42,731 bases of DNA, taken from the IMG/VR virus record IMGVR_UViG_3300044624_002933, positions 1-42,731 of that record; one strand, written 5' to 3'. Positions 13,656 to 21,209 of the stretch are shown piece by piece. Position 1 is the stretch's first letter. Each line of letters opens with the position of its first letter. Source of the DNA: a virus. The position numbers were made by a program, and so were the translations under genes. The notes under the pieces were generated by a model, which made no database searches, had not been told where the DNA came from, and saw only the letters and a list, made by a program, of their open reading frames with translations.

Positions 13656-14576
13656 CTATTTATTCATATAGATCTCGAAATTTTTAGATATCGATCCTAT
13701 AATATCTTCCTTGAGCTCCAATCTCGATGATATCAGATCTCCTAAGAGTTTCTCCTCCAATCGGGGATCAGCATTTAATGCTTTCTTATATCCCCATATA
13801 TGCAGGAATCCTCTTTCGGATACTTCATTAACATCGGAATCAATAAACTCCGGTTCCTTCCCATCTCTTGCCTCTCTAGGTATATAAATACCGGATATTA
13901 GTGTTCCAACGTCTATTCCTCTCATTTTACAAAGCTCATAAGCTAATCTTTGTTCTACTAATAGGATATAAGAAACCGAATCGAAGGATAGATCAATCTC
14001 CTCTATATTTTTCATGAATTCCAAAGCTGAAGTAGCAAACTCCTTTGCTAGTGAAAGATCTTTAAAATATATTATAGATGTATTTATTGCTACATCGCTC
14101 CATTCTATTCCATGTCGAGATTCTAAAAAACCACTCTTATCCAAGAATTCTGGTGGAGGATAAAAATTAATATCATCTTCACGAACCATTTCATAGTGTG
14201 CAAAGAATGCCTCGTGATTTTCCGGATTTATTTTAAACCTTATCTCTGCATCCAGATCTATCATAATAAAAGGGGAATCGCATTTCTCTATAGCTAAGAA
14301 TTTTGCAGCTGCCCAAAAAACTGTAGGGTCGAAATCTATCTCTTCGGGGTCATTAGGCAAAACTGGAAAAACCTCATCAAAATGCTTGATCAGATCTAAG
14401 CTTTCATAGTAATCATATGTCGCTTGATCGCAATAAAGAACCGGAGAGAATCCATTTATTTCCCTAGAGAAATAAGTCGTTCTAATTATCATAACCACTT
14501 CCCAGTGTTTTTTTACTGGTATTTCTACTCCCTTCATTTTTCTGGGAAGGTGCCAATCTACATAAACAGCTTTCAT
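13656..14576 (-). CDS. Glycosyltransferase-like protein with DxD motif
   Basis: A 306-residue protein starting at MKAVYVDWHLP. A longer frame from 14618 would begin inside the upstream terminator hairpin. The arrangement fits a GT-A nucleotide-sugar transferase: an N-terminal strand, INGFSPVLYCDQATYDYY (Rossmann-like crossover), then FWAAAKFLAIEKCDSPFIMIDLDAEI, where DLD is the metal-binding DxD motif. WSDVAINTSIIYF later resembles the acceptor-site strand. No signal peptide or membrane segment is visible, so it should act in the cytoplasm. Acceptor unknown; hydroxymethylcytosine in phage DNA is one possibility given the predicted dCMP hydroxymethylase. It is the first gene after a strong terminator. 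Confidence 0.6.
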   Translation of the reverse strand: MKAVYVDWHLPRKMKGVEIPVKKHWEVVMIIRTTYFSREINGFSPVLYCDQATYDYYESLDLIKHFDEVFPVLPNDPEEIDFDPTVFWAAAKFLAIEKCDSPFIMIDLDAEIRFKINPENHEAFFAHYEMVREDDINFYPPPEFLDKSGFLESRHGIEWSDVAINTSIIYFKDLSLAKEFATSALEFMKNIEEIDLSFDSVSYILLVEQRLAYELCKMRGIDVGTLISGIYIPREARDGKEPEFIDSDVNEVSERGFLHIWGYKKALNADPRLEEKLLGDLISSRLELKEDIIGSISKNFEIYMNK

Positions 14577-14579
14577 TGT

Positions 14580-14615
14580 CAAAAAAAAATGCTCGACCTT
14601 TATAGCCGAGCATTT
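14580..14615 (-). terminator. Rho-independent terminator
   Basis: A 9-bp perfect stem (AAATGCTCG/CGAGCATTT, 14587-14595 and 14607-14615) with an 11-nt loop, then nine T residues on the minus strand. It ends the transglycosylase transcript. Confidence 0.85.
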
Positions 14616-14632
14616 CATTATTATTCCCTTAT

Positions 14633-15145
14633 TTAGTTAAAATTATAAACATCTATGGCGTACTGGTTAACGATAGGCTTTCCTGTGTTATAACACCCGA
14701 AAACTATTTTCCAATCGCCGTATCTGTCATGTAGATGTCTAAGTAACTTCATACTAGTTTCCACGTTGAATTCTATATCATTCCTCAATTCTTCCCTAGT
14801 AAATTCCTTATTCTTCCACATCATCTGGGCCGTTGAATACATTACCTGCATCGGACCTACTGCTCCTACACAACTAGTCTGTCCTGGATCATATTCCCAG
14901 TGAAATGCACCAGAATATCTCGTTTCCTTCCAGGCTACACCATAAGCGTATTTTTTGGGGATATGATATATTTCGGAGTATTTTTCTATGCAATTGTGCA
15001 TCTCTATACAAGGTGGTACTTTCATAGATGTCTTAGGAGAAGATATCGGTACTTCGTTTTTAGGAGACGTAGAGCTACTAAGAAGTAGAAAGAATATCGG
15101 TAGCAAAAGAACGCTCATAGCGATCATGTAAATACGGTTTTTCAT
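14633..15145 (-). CDS. Lytic transglycosylase (SLT domain) with N-terminal membrane anchor
   Basis: A 170-residue protein. Residues 5-24 form a hydrophobic signal or signal-anchor (MIAMSVLLLPIFFLLL), placing the enzyme in the periplasm. The SLT domain covers about residues 50-168. Glu74 in AWKETRYSG is the catalytic acid, followed by GAVGPMQVMYSTAQ (the GxxQI/V-type motif), DIEFNVETSMKLLRHL and FGCYNTGKP. The family cleaves the MurNAc-GlcNAc bond of peptidoglycan, leaving 1,6-anhydro ends. It could be the phage endolysin, of signal-arrest type because the anchor is uncleaved by appearance, or a virion-associated muralytic enzyme. The 110-residue membrane protein just upstream, 5 bp away, is a natural lysis partner. 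Confidence 0.85.
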   Translation of the reverse strand: MKNRIYMIAMSVLLLPIFFLLLSSSTSPKNEVPISSPKTSMKVPPCIEMHNCIEKYSEIYHIPKKYAYGVAWKETRYSGAFHWEYDPGQTSCVGAVGPMQVMYSTAQMMWKNKEFTREELRNDIEFNVETSMKLLRHLHDRYGDWKIVFGCYNTGKPIVNQYAIDVYNFN

Positions 15146-15150
15146 GATTT

Positions 15151-15483
15151 CTATTTGTTATCATTATACATTTTATTTGCATAGAGATTGAATATCTGAA
15201 TCCCAGTAGAATCCTGATAGATCTCATATTCTCCATTTCTACGATCTATTATCATTAGCTCGTTTCTCTCGTTAATAGCAACAGAGATTTCCGATGAATT
15301 TCTGGTTTCCATCGGTGCTCCCTCTTTCTGACTATTTTTCTCAGAATACCTATGGTGTATTTCCGAGATAGCATATCCAGAAGCAATAGCTACCAGAATG
15401 AAAATCACTTTAATTGAGGCTTTGAAAAAATCTAAAGCCTTGTTGCGAGCTTCGTTCCAATTAATTCTTTTTTGTTCTTCCAT
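15151..15483 (-). CDS. Single-pass membrane protein, possible lysis accessory
   Basis: A 110-residue protein with one hydrophobic segment (about residues 24-42, VIFILVAIASGYAI), preceded by a basic, amphipathic N-terminus and followed by a charged domain with strand-like segments (ISVAINERNELMIIDRRNGEYEIYQD). The topology would put the C-terminal domain in the periplasm. It is encoded 5 bp upstream of the transglycosylase and shares its transcript, so a holin-inhibitor, spanin-like or anchor role is possible. I see no sequence match to any named lysis protein. Confidence 0.55.
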   Translation of the reverse strand: MEEQKRINWNEARNKALDFFKASIKVIFILVAIASGYAISEIHHRYSEKNSQKEGAPMETRNSSEISVAINERNELMIIDRRNGEYEIYQDSTGIQIFNLYANKMYNDNK

Positions 15484-15535
15484 AACTTATATTTTTATTG
15501 GTTTGCTTGGTAAACATATGGAATAATCTCGGGAG

Positions 15536-15568
15536 AAAAAAAAAGTCCGAGCTTTCACTCGGACTTTT
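15536..15568 (-). terminator. Rho-independent terminator
   Basis: An 11-bp perfect stem (AAAAGTCCGAG/CTCGGACTTTT, 15541-15551 and 15558-15568) with a 6-nt loop and a minus-strand tract of nine or so T residues. It ends the transcript from the 15595-15696 region. Confidence 0.85.
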
Positions 15569-15594
15569 AATGTTTCAGGATTGCTTTTTCTTTC

Positions 15595-15696
15595 CTATAG
15601 TTGCGTAGAATATGTTTTGCTGTAACAATCCTTTAATGTTAACGGAATCTCTTTTTTTACGACTGGAACCGTAGAACCAGACTGATCGATATTCAT
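15595..15696 (-). CDS. Possible small protein (33 aa)
   Basis: A 33-codon frame (MNIDQSGSTVPVVKKEIPLTL...) lying alone in the roughly 290-bp gap between two larger genes. It is bracketed by a candidate promoter (AATATATA at 15741-15748) and a strong terminator (15536-15568), which is why I list it. The alternative is that the bracketed unit makes a short noncoding RNA. Apart from this, the gap holds nothing else that I can identify. Confidence 0.35.
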   Translation of the reverse strand: MNIDQSGSTVPVVKKEIPLTLKDCYSKTYSTQL

Positions 15697-15740
15697 AAAT
15701 TGTAAGTTAGTTTTGCTGAAAAGATTCCTTATTTTATTTT

Positions 15741-15748
15741 TATATATT
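15741..15748 (-). promoter_or_regulatory. Candidate phage promoter octamer AATATATA
   Basis: AATATATA on the minus strand, about 45 nt before the 33-codon frame. It is a one-base variant of the GATATATA set. Confidence 0.35.
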
Positions 15749-15772
15749 GGTCTGAAGATAATGTTTCATTGA

Positions 15773-17203
15773 TTATGATATATTTTTATATCTTTCCGAA
15801 TTTATCGTCTCTTGCATAATATCAATAGGAGTAATGTTATTCCCTGAGAGTATCGATTTCAAAATGGAAGGCGAAAATCCGGAGATTAAAGCAGTTCCCG
15901 ACTCATCGAATCTAACCGGAACATTATTTCCTCCACTCCTACTCTGAATGTTCCAGAATATAATAGATGGCATATCATATCCAGCTTTCTCGTACTTTCC
16001 TCTGATCATCTCTATAGCTGAAACGCTTTCTCCTCCACGAATGGCCTGGTTGAATTCCATATCGGAAAGAATCAATATCTTAGTTGGCATCGATTCTTTA
16101 CCCACGTTATGTTTAATAGCCTGACGCAAAACTAAATCAAACACCGATTCTAAATTAGTAGACATCCCCCACTCAGAAGATTCTAATTGGTGATATCTCT
16201 CGTAAAGATTACCCTTTAGTTTTTGGAGTTCAGGTCTTTCACTAAATGTGATGAAGTGATCCTGGAAAGGCCCCACATTTCTTTCGGAGATGTAAAGTCC
16301 AAGAGAAATTGCAACATCCATACAGGTTAAAGATGATCCGCTAGAAATCCCGGTTGTCATAGATCCGGATACGTCCACTACAGGTAATATCATATCTGAG
16401 CTTCCCTCCATATAATCGGGAAGTTCGTTCCACTGGGCGGTTGCTACGTCTTCGTTACCTTTTCTGATTGATTTTAGAACATCGTATGGATAAACGGCTT
16501 GCGCATTTATCTTTACTCCTTCCGGTCTAGATTCTGCAGGAAGAGATAAGAGTCTAATGTATTCTGCATACCTTTCTGTGTCTCTTTTATAGAAAGCTCT
16601 CTGGTATCTGGCAGCAGCTACAGAAGGAACCTGCGAATAGTTAATGTCTTCCCATTTACCGGAACACATATTCTGCTCAACCACATTAGTAAGAGAAACA
16701 AGGGTCTTACGATAATCCTTCGGTGTCATTCCCATGAACTTTCTAAGCTCGTTAGCAACAAATCCCTTTCTAGGCATCCATTTAGCACAAAGACCATTCT
16801 CAGAATCCAGAGCACCCTTAATTAACTTTGCTGCCTCGTCCTGAAGATCCGTACCGAAAAATACAAGCAAATCATCCCATCTTCCATATTCAGAGATAAG
16901 AGGCATGTTCCTAACTATAGCCTCTCTATTAGCTTTGGAAAGATATTCCAGGCATATTCTAAAAACTCTTCTCTCTCCAGCACCACCTCTGATGTCTCTA
17001 GCCCAGAAAAGAATTCTTAAAGCGGAAACCGGATCCTCTGAAAAGGCAAGAGAAAAAACTCTAATCACATCAGCTTCTTCCGCAGATCTAAAAGCTCCGA
17101 TTTTAAAAAACATATCAACGCAGTTATCAAGAGAGCTAGAATTTGTTACCATTCCATTCTCGGTAGTTGTATTAGATTGTTGTAAAGCTGAAACTAGATC
17201 CAT
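15773..17203 (-). CDS. TROVE/DUF2828-like protein with vWA domain
   Basis: A 476-residue protein. The N-terminal 260 residues are a helical-repeat region with the WARDIRGGAGERRVFR signature and EYGRWDDLL, typical of the TROVE/DUF2828 group related to Ro60. Residues about 270-455 form a von Willebrand A domain with an intact MIDAS start DVSGSM (Asp277, Ser279, Ser281), a later Thr in GMSTNLES and an Asp in LILSDMEF. Ro-type proteins bind structured or misfolded RNAs; the DUF2828 branch has no firm function. It is a single gene with short gaps on both sides. In a phage it could handle RNA during infection, which is inference, although a tmRNA is encoded 2.3 kb downstream. Confidence 0.75.
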   Translation of the reverse strand: MDLVSALQQSNTTTENGMVTNSSSLDNCVDMFFKIGAFRSAEEADVIRVFSLAFSEDPVSALRILFWARDIRGGAGERRVFRICLEYLSKANREAIVRNMPLISEYGRWDDLLVFFGTDLQDEAAKLIKGALDSENGLCAKWMPRKGFVANELRKFMGMTPKDYRKTLVSLTNVVEQNMCSGKWEDINYSQVPSVAAARYQRAFYKRDTERYAEYIRLLSLPAESRPEGVKINAQAVYPYDVLKSIRKGNEDVATAQWNELPDYMEGSSDMILPVVDVSGSMTTGISSGSSLTCMDVAISLGLYISERNVGPFQDHFITFSERPELQKLKGNLYERYHQLESSEWGMSTNLESVFDLVLRQAIKHNVGKESMPTKILILSDMEFNQAIRGGESVSAIEMIRGKYEKAGYDMPSIIFWNIQSRSGGNNVPVRFDESGTALISGFSPSILKSILSGNNITPIDIMQETINSERYKNIS

Positions 17204-17252
17204 AAAACGATTATTTTAATTGTTCTAGGATAGGATTTAAAAAAAGTTTCAA

Positions 17253-17573
17253 TTAATATTGAAATCTTTGAACTTGATCTATATTAGTGTATTGAAATTC
17301 TGGTCCAGGAGACATTACCACAGAAAGACCATCCGCTAATGTATAGAGACTTTCTAGGTAATCCTGAACCGCATCTGTTTTTGATTTATCTAGACCGAGC
17401 TGTTCCACACAGTCTTTTGTTACCTGTTCGATTGAATCTACAAATTCTCCGCTATTGTGGAAATTAAAGTACTTCTCATATTTCTGTATCCAGTTCCGGA
17501 TCATTGCCTTCTCTGGCTCACCTAGTTCTAGGTCATCCTCCAGATAATCATCAAACTCTATTATAAGCCTCAT
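17253..17573 (-). CDS. Hypothetical acidic protein
   Basis: A 106-residue, acidic, mostly helical protein (FDDYLEDDLELGEPEKAMIRNWIQKYEKYF, then a second helical stretch around VQDYLESLYTLADG). There are no cysteine pairs or membrane segments. Its ATG lies 2 bp after the stop of the 70-residue ribbon-helix-helix-like gene, so the two are co-transcribed; together they could be a DNA-binding protein and a partner, which is inference. Confidence 0.5.
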   Translation of the reverse strand: MRLIIEFDDYLEDDLELGEPEKAMIRNWIQKYEKYFNFHNSGEFVDSIEQVTKDCVEQLGLDKSKTDAVQDYLESLYTLADGLSVVMSPGPEFQYTNIDQVQRFQY

Positions 17574-17575
17574 TA

Positions 17576-17788
17576 TTAATCTTCGGTAGTTTTTCCTAGA
17601 TTTCTTCTGATTAGCTTTCTTACATAGTGTGAAATAGAAACAGGTGCTTCACCCTTAGCTAAAGCCTCTTTAGAGATCTTTCTGCTTAAATCTGTTAAAT
17701 CTTCTTTGGAAAGAAGAACTTGGATTTTTTCTGTTTTTTCATCCTGAGCAGATTCGCTAAGATTACCAAACTCTCTTAAGTTTTCCAT
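17576..17788 (-). CDS. Small protein, possible ribbon-helix-helix DNA binder
   Basis: A 70-residue protein. The central segment EKIQVLLSKEDLTDLSRKISKEALAKGEAPVSISHYVRKLIRRNL has a strand followed by two helices, with the second helix starting SISHYVRKLI, close to the ribbon-helix-helix (CopG/MetJ) layout. The N- and C-termini are acidic. It sits 11 bp after the ATP-grasp gene in the same operon. Specific regulation is unknown. Confidence 0.5.
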   Translation of the reverse strand: MENLREFGNLSESAQDEKTEKIQVLLSKEDLTDLSRKISKEALAKGEAPVSISHYVRKLIRRNLGKTTED

Positions 17789-17799
17789 TTTATATTTTG

Positions 17800-19257
17800 T
17801 TATTTTTCGAATTTAATTCCTGCGTGGGATTTACCCTTAGAAGCCCCAACCTGATATCCTCCTTTAGGTTCTTCTGAAACCACAAAGGCTTTATATGGAT
17901 TAACAATTAGACCAAGTCTTCTCATAAATCCTCTATTTGCTAAGAATGGTGTGCTTTTCTCTGTCCTGTCGACTGGAGAAATCTTAACTGCAGGTACCAG
18001 AACACCGTGGAACATTATGTCCATCTCTATTATTGGTCTAGTGTGTATATCCCTACCTACTTCGGCATCCGAATATCCCACGATATCGCTAACAAAATTC
18101 TTCTTACCGATTTTCCATTTTAGCTTACCGTCAACCTCTTCAACCTCATCACAGTGCATACTGCATGATTTTGCTCCGTTTCCGGTATCAAACTTAGCTA
18201 CTATATTACCAATTCCTGGTATCTCTATAGTTTCTAAGTATCCTATTTCTAAATTGGAATAAGACCAGTTGCTCTTTTCAACAAGATAATTTATAACGTC
18301 ATCAACTATAGGCTTTCCGATTGCTTGCGATATTCCTTCCGTACCAGGAGAGGAATTAACTTCCAGTATATAAGGCTTCTTAGTTTTAGAATCTATCATA
18401 ATATCAACCCCACACCAATGGCAACCTACTGCATTTGCCGCTTTACATGCAATTTCTTCTATTTCTTTAGATATGTTGTATTTCGAAACAGATCCACCTA
18501 AAGAATAGTTGGTTCTAAAGTCTTTCTTAACCGCCTGTCTTTTCATCGATCCCAGGATAATGCAGTTATCAGGATCTGGCTGTAAAGGGTCGAATTTCTT
18601 GATTATAACTTGAATTCTAAGATCAAAGTTGGAATCTATTTTTTCTTGGATTAAAATCTCATTATCTCCATCTAGCTTTCTGATGGTTTGGTAGACAGAT
18701 TTCAATGAAGAGTACGAATCAACTATAGAAACTCCTATTCCCTGAGTTCCTGCAAGCAGCTTCATAACTACTGGGAATTTACCACCTATTTGTTTTAGAG
18801 CGGAATCTAGAAAATCCTCATTGGGAACTAAAGCACATTTAGGAACTGGTAAACCACTCTCCTCCAATATCTGAGAAGTTAAATACTTATTCTCGCACAC
18901 TTCCATAGATTCCAAAGTGTTTACTGTAAAATATCTGGAATCCTCCAGATATGAAAGGATCTGCTTAGTGTATGAGTTTTCTAAAACTCCTCTTCTTGGT
19001 ACAATTACAGTAGAGTTCGGGTCTATTTGGATTTCCTTGTCCCCCGTCTTAAATGTGTGTCCATTGTATGTTTTCTCTATAATAGCATCGTTTACGTCTA
19101 CTATATAGCATTCTATTTTTCTTTTCTTACACTCTTTCTCAAAAGACGATGAAGTCTTACTTCCCTTAACGTTACCGGTCAGAACCACTATTTTTGTGGT
19201 GTCTACCTTAGCCTCATTAATATAGGAGAAAAAATCGAGAACTCTATTTGATGGCAT
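17800..19257 (-). CDS. RimK-like ATP-grasp ligase fused to retropepsin-like domain
   Basis: A 485-residue fusion. Residues 1-20 (NRVLDFFSYINE) resemble the capsid-targeting-type leaders, with I13-N14-E15. Residues 20-115 form a pre-ATP-grasp domain. Residues about 115-325 are an ATP-grasp ligase with the flexible loop KLLAGTQGIGVSIVD, EILIQEKI, and the metal motif EVNSSPG (299-305), as in RimK-type amino-acid ligases. Residues 340-470 match the retropepsin-like 'ATP-dependent zinc protease' family: IPGIGNIVAKFDTGNGAKS with catalytic-type Asp357-Thr-Gly. RimK adds glutamate to the C-terminus of ribosomal S6, and fusions to this protease family occur in bacteria. The phage target is unknown. 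A GATATATA box lies 21 nt upstream. Confidence 0.85.
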   Translation of the reverse strand: MPSNRVLDFFSYINEAKVDTTKIVVLTGNVKGSKTSSSFEKECKKRKIECYIVDVNDAIIEKTYNGHTFKTGDKEIQIDPNSTVIVPRRGVLENSYTKQILSYLEDSRYFTVNTLESMEVCENKYLTSQILEESGLPVPKCALVPNEDFLDSALKQIGGKFPVVMKLLAGTQGIGVSIVDSYSSLKSVYQTIRKLDGDNEILIQEKIDSNFDLRIQVIIKKFDPLQPDPDNCIILGSMKRQAVKKDFRTNYSLGGSVSKYNISKEIEEIACKAANAVGCHWCGVDIMIDSKTKKPYILEVNSSPGTEGISQAIGKPIVDDVINYLVEKSNWSYSNLEIGYLETIEIPGIGNIVAKFDTGNGAKSCSMHCDEVEEVDGKLKWKIGKKNFVSDIVGYSDAEVGRDIHTRPIIEMDIMFHGVLVPAVKISPVDRTEKSTPFLANRGFMRRLGLIVNPYKAFVVSEEPKGGYQVGASKGKSHAGIKFEK

Positions 19258-19278
19258 ATCTTAAATTATTTTGCTTCT

Positions 19279-19286
19279 TATATATC
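19279..19286 (-). promoter_or_regulatory. Candidate phage promoter octamer GATATATA
   Basis: GATATATA on the minus strand, 21 nt before the ATG of the ATP-grasp gene and in the gap after the small membrane protein. Confidence 0.5.
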
Positions 19287-19320
19287 TAAAGTAAAGGATT
19301 AACTACTTACTCATTGGGAT

Positions 19321-19569
19321 TTAAATCCCAAATAAATAAACCATATAAGCTCCTATAGTATATCCTATAGCAGAAGAAAGAGCTAATTTCGATCTCTCTC
19401 TCCAGCATTTAGTCTCTACTAGATACCCAACAAAAGGAAGAGACAGGAAAGGACCGACGAATGCCCAGAATATCATAAAAACAGAACGATCAGCTACCGT
19501 AGCGATGTACATCGTGCTAGCTACTTCTATAATGAATGAGGAAAATCCTATGATCAGATATTTCTTCAT
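19321..19569 (-). CDS. Small integral membrane protein
   Basis: An 82-residue, very hydrophobic protein with two or three membrane segments (LIIGFSSFIIEVASTMYIATV; FMIFWAFVGPFLSLPFVGYLV; SSAIGYTIGAYMVYLFG). It resembles small inner-membrane proteins found scattered in T4-like phages that affect superinfection or host physiology, but no named match is visible. The ATG overlaps the stop of the upstream gene (ATGA-type, 4 nt), which shows operon coupling. Confidence 0.6.
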   Translation of the reverse strand: MKKYLIIGFSSFIIEVASTMYIATVADRSVFMIFWAFVGPFLSLPFVGYLVETKCWRERSKLALSSAIGYTIGAYMVYLFGI

Positions 19570-19856
19570 ACGAACTCCTTAAAATAGAACCTGAGCTTAA
19601 TTGATGTCTTAACTAAGTTTAGATCTCTAACTATTTCTTTTTCCTCCTCCATTGTAAAGAAGTCTATTAGGTCATTTAATCTAGAAATACGTGTCATTAT
19701 AGGGAGATCGTCGAAATTTATGTATTTCTCTTTGTTGCATAGAATTTCTTCTGCCTCTTCTATCATCAGAAGCTTGTATTCATCATATTCGCTTCGGGTA
19801 AATGCCATTGAATTAAGCGACCCGAGATATTCTTTAATCTCTTCCTCCGTCATCAT
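19566..19856 (-). CDS. Hypothetical helical protein
   Basis: A 96-residue helical protein starting MMTEEEIKEYLGSLN. A longer frame from 19970 exists, but its first 38 residues overlap the 68-residue upstream gene and look like out-of-frame sequence. The ATGATG at 19856-19851 overlaps the end of that gene and is the better start. The body is acidic in the centre (MEEEKEIVRDLNLV) and ends FKEFV. No function recognised. Confidence 0.5.
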   Translation of the reverse strand: MMTEEEIKEYLGSLNSMAFTRSEYDEYKLLMIEEAEEILCNKEKYINFDDLPIMTRISRLNDLIDFFTMEEEKEIVRDLNLVKTSIKLRFYFKEFV

Positions 19857-20040
19857 TTTGCTCTCCTGTTTTTTTGTGGTTCTCGTAAACTTCATCCATA
19901 TAACGGACAGACTCGACAGAACCGATAATAGCGTCCGCCTTACCCAGGATTTTTTCCAAAAATTCTTCATCGCTATTGCAAGATGTTCTTATTTCTTTTA
20001 ATCGTTCTAGATCAGGTATATGCCTTCTGTGGAATCCCAT
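19834..20040 (-). CDS. Small hypothetical protein
   Basis: A 68-residue protein (MGFHRRHIPDLERLKEIRTSC...), charged and helical, ending in an acidic Asp/Gly stretch. It begins 5 bp after the polymerase C-terminal-fragment gene stop and overlaps the following 96-residue gene by about 23 bp. It is accepted because of its position in the operon and plausible composition; function unknown. Confidence 0.45.
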   Translation of the reverse strand: MGFHRRHIPDLERLKEIRTSCNSDEEFLEKILGKADAIIGSVESVRYMDEVYENHKKTGEQNDDGGRD

Positions 20041-20045
20041 ATTAT

Positions 20046-21209
20046 TTAAAAAAGTGCGTTAATCATAAACAAGTTAGGACTTATTTTATTGTACCCCATA
20101 ACTTCAATAAACCTATTTATAGGATCCAAAATAGTCTTAGTAAACTGCTCATCATAATCTATAGGCGGAGCAAATTCATAGGGAAATGTTCCCTGAGGAT
20201 ATGCAAAGACATTATTGTCAGCTATAGATTTTGTTTTAACAAAGTAATAGTTAACCTTCTCAGCGCTTCTTATTAGGGAATATTTACTCTTATATTTAGA
20301 CGAATTTAGAAGGTAGTTGTGATAACCAGAAGCTCTAACGTGGATTGGACAAGCCTTTGCCACTTCGAAAGCGGTGGTATCATTCAGAATGAATTTCTCG
20401 TAATTGTTAATATTTACGGATGCTGATATGTTTTTAGGTTCCTGGACTTTGAATTCCTTCTTTATATCCTTAAGTTCCTTAACAAAGTCCCTGATATTAA
20501 AATTTCTACCTTTTGAGAAAATGAATTTTGTTAGATAAACAAGCTTCTCTCTTACAAATGGAGGTGTACCTCCTTTAATCATCTCAACTCCAGTAAACTT
20601 CAACTGAGATAGAGGATCTGTGTGGATACCTGAATCATAAGCCAGGTTAGCAACATATTTCTTCTTACCTAAGAATATGGCGTTAAAAGAAAGTGTCTCT
20701 AACTCAAAGTCCTGGTAATTGTCTGTATTCCATTTTTTGGAGTAGATATCAAAACACTTCTTCAGATAATCATTCAGTCTATATTCATTTATCTTAAGAA
20801 TTAAATCCTTTGGGTCTCCTTTATAGTCACATGAATCTACCACCTCCTGAAACGTCACGTAATTAGAATCAGTATCACCATAAACAACCAGGGGTCTAGA
20901 AACCTTCTTCACGGCGGTAAGCCCTAATTTTTCATGGAGCTCCTTATCTAGGTGCCAGTGCTCATGGAAGTATTTATGGAGAATCTTCTCCGAATACTTT
21001 ATTAGGTCCTGTCCCTGTAGGGTTACAGATTCAGCAACATCAGGATTGAAACACACAAACCAGTTATTACCAATCGCTCCATAGATGGAGTTCATTGTTA
21101 ATTTAATAGCCTGCTCCTCGTTCTTAAGTTCGTTCTTAACTTCAGTAAGCCTCTCTATTTTTTGTTTTATTTCTAGGATTTCTTCCTGTGTCATATTTTT
21201 ATTTTTCAA
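20046..21209 (-). CDS. DNA polymerase family B, C-terminal fragment (fingers, palm, thumb)
   Basis: A 387-residue fragment. It starts with a helix (TQEEILEIKQKIERLTEVKNELKN) running directly into motif B, NEEQAIKLTMNSIYGAIGN (Lys36, Tyr43), the nucleotide-binding finger helix. Motif C VYGDTDSNYV supplies two catalytic aspartates (Asp112, Asp114). KKKYVANLAYDSG matches the KKRY motif of phage polymerases, followed by GVEMIKGGTPPFVREKL and a thumb-like end. The third catalytic Asp (motif A) and the exonuclease are in the separate gene at 35719-37125. Both pieces are needed for one active enzyme. The ATG overlaps the sliding-clamp gene by 11 bp, so polymerase tail and clamp are co-translated. 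No intein residues are present. Confidence 0.9.
   Translation of the reverse strand: MKNKNMTQEEILEIKQKIERLTEVKNELKNEEQAIKLTMNSIYGAIGNNWFVCFNPDVAESVTLQGQDLIKYSEKILHKYFHEHWHLDKELHEKLGLTAVKKVSRPLVVYGDTDSNYVTFQEVVDSCDYKGDPKDLILKINEYRLNDYLKKCFDIYSKKWNTDNYQDFELETLSFNAIFLGKKKYVANLAYDSGIHTDPLSQLKFTGVEMIKGGTPPFVREKLVYLTKFIFSKGRNFNIRDFVKELKDIKKEFKVQEPKNISASVNINNYEKFILNDTTAFEVAKACPIHVRASGYHNYLLNSSKYKSKYSLIRSAEKVNYYFVKTKSIADNNVFAYPQGTFPYEFAPPIDYDEQFTKTILDPINRFIEVMGYNKISPNLFMINALF

Noticed and set aside
13656-14618. A start at 14618 for the glycosyltransferase-like protein.
   Set aside because: The first 14 codons coincide with a terminator hairpin; the ATG at 14576 begins the plausible domain.
19566-19970. 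A 134-residue frame starting MKNFWKKSWVRR.
   Set aside because: Its first 38 residues overlap the 68-residue gene out of frame; the ATGATG at 19856-19851 is a better start.
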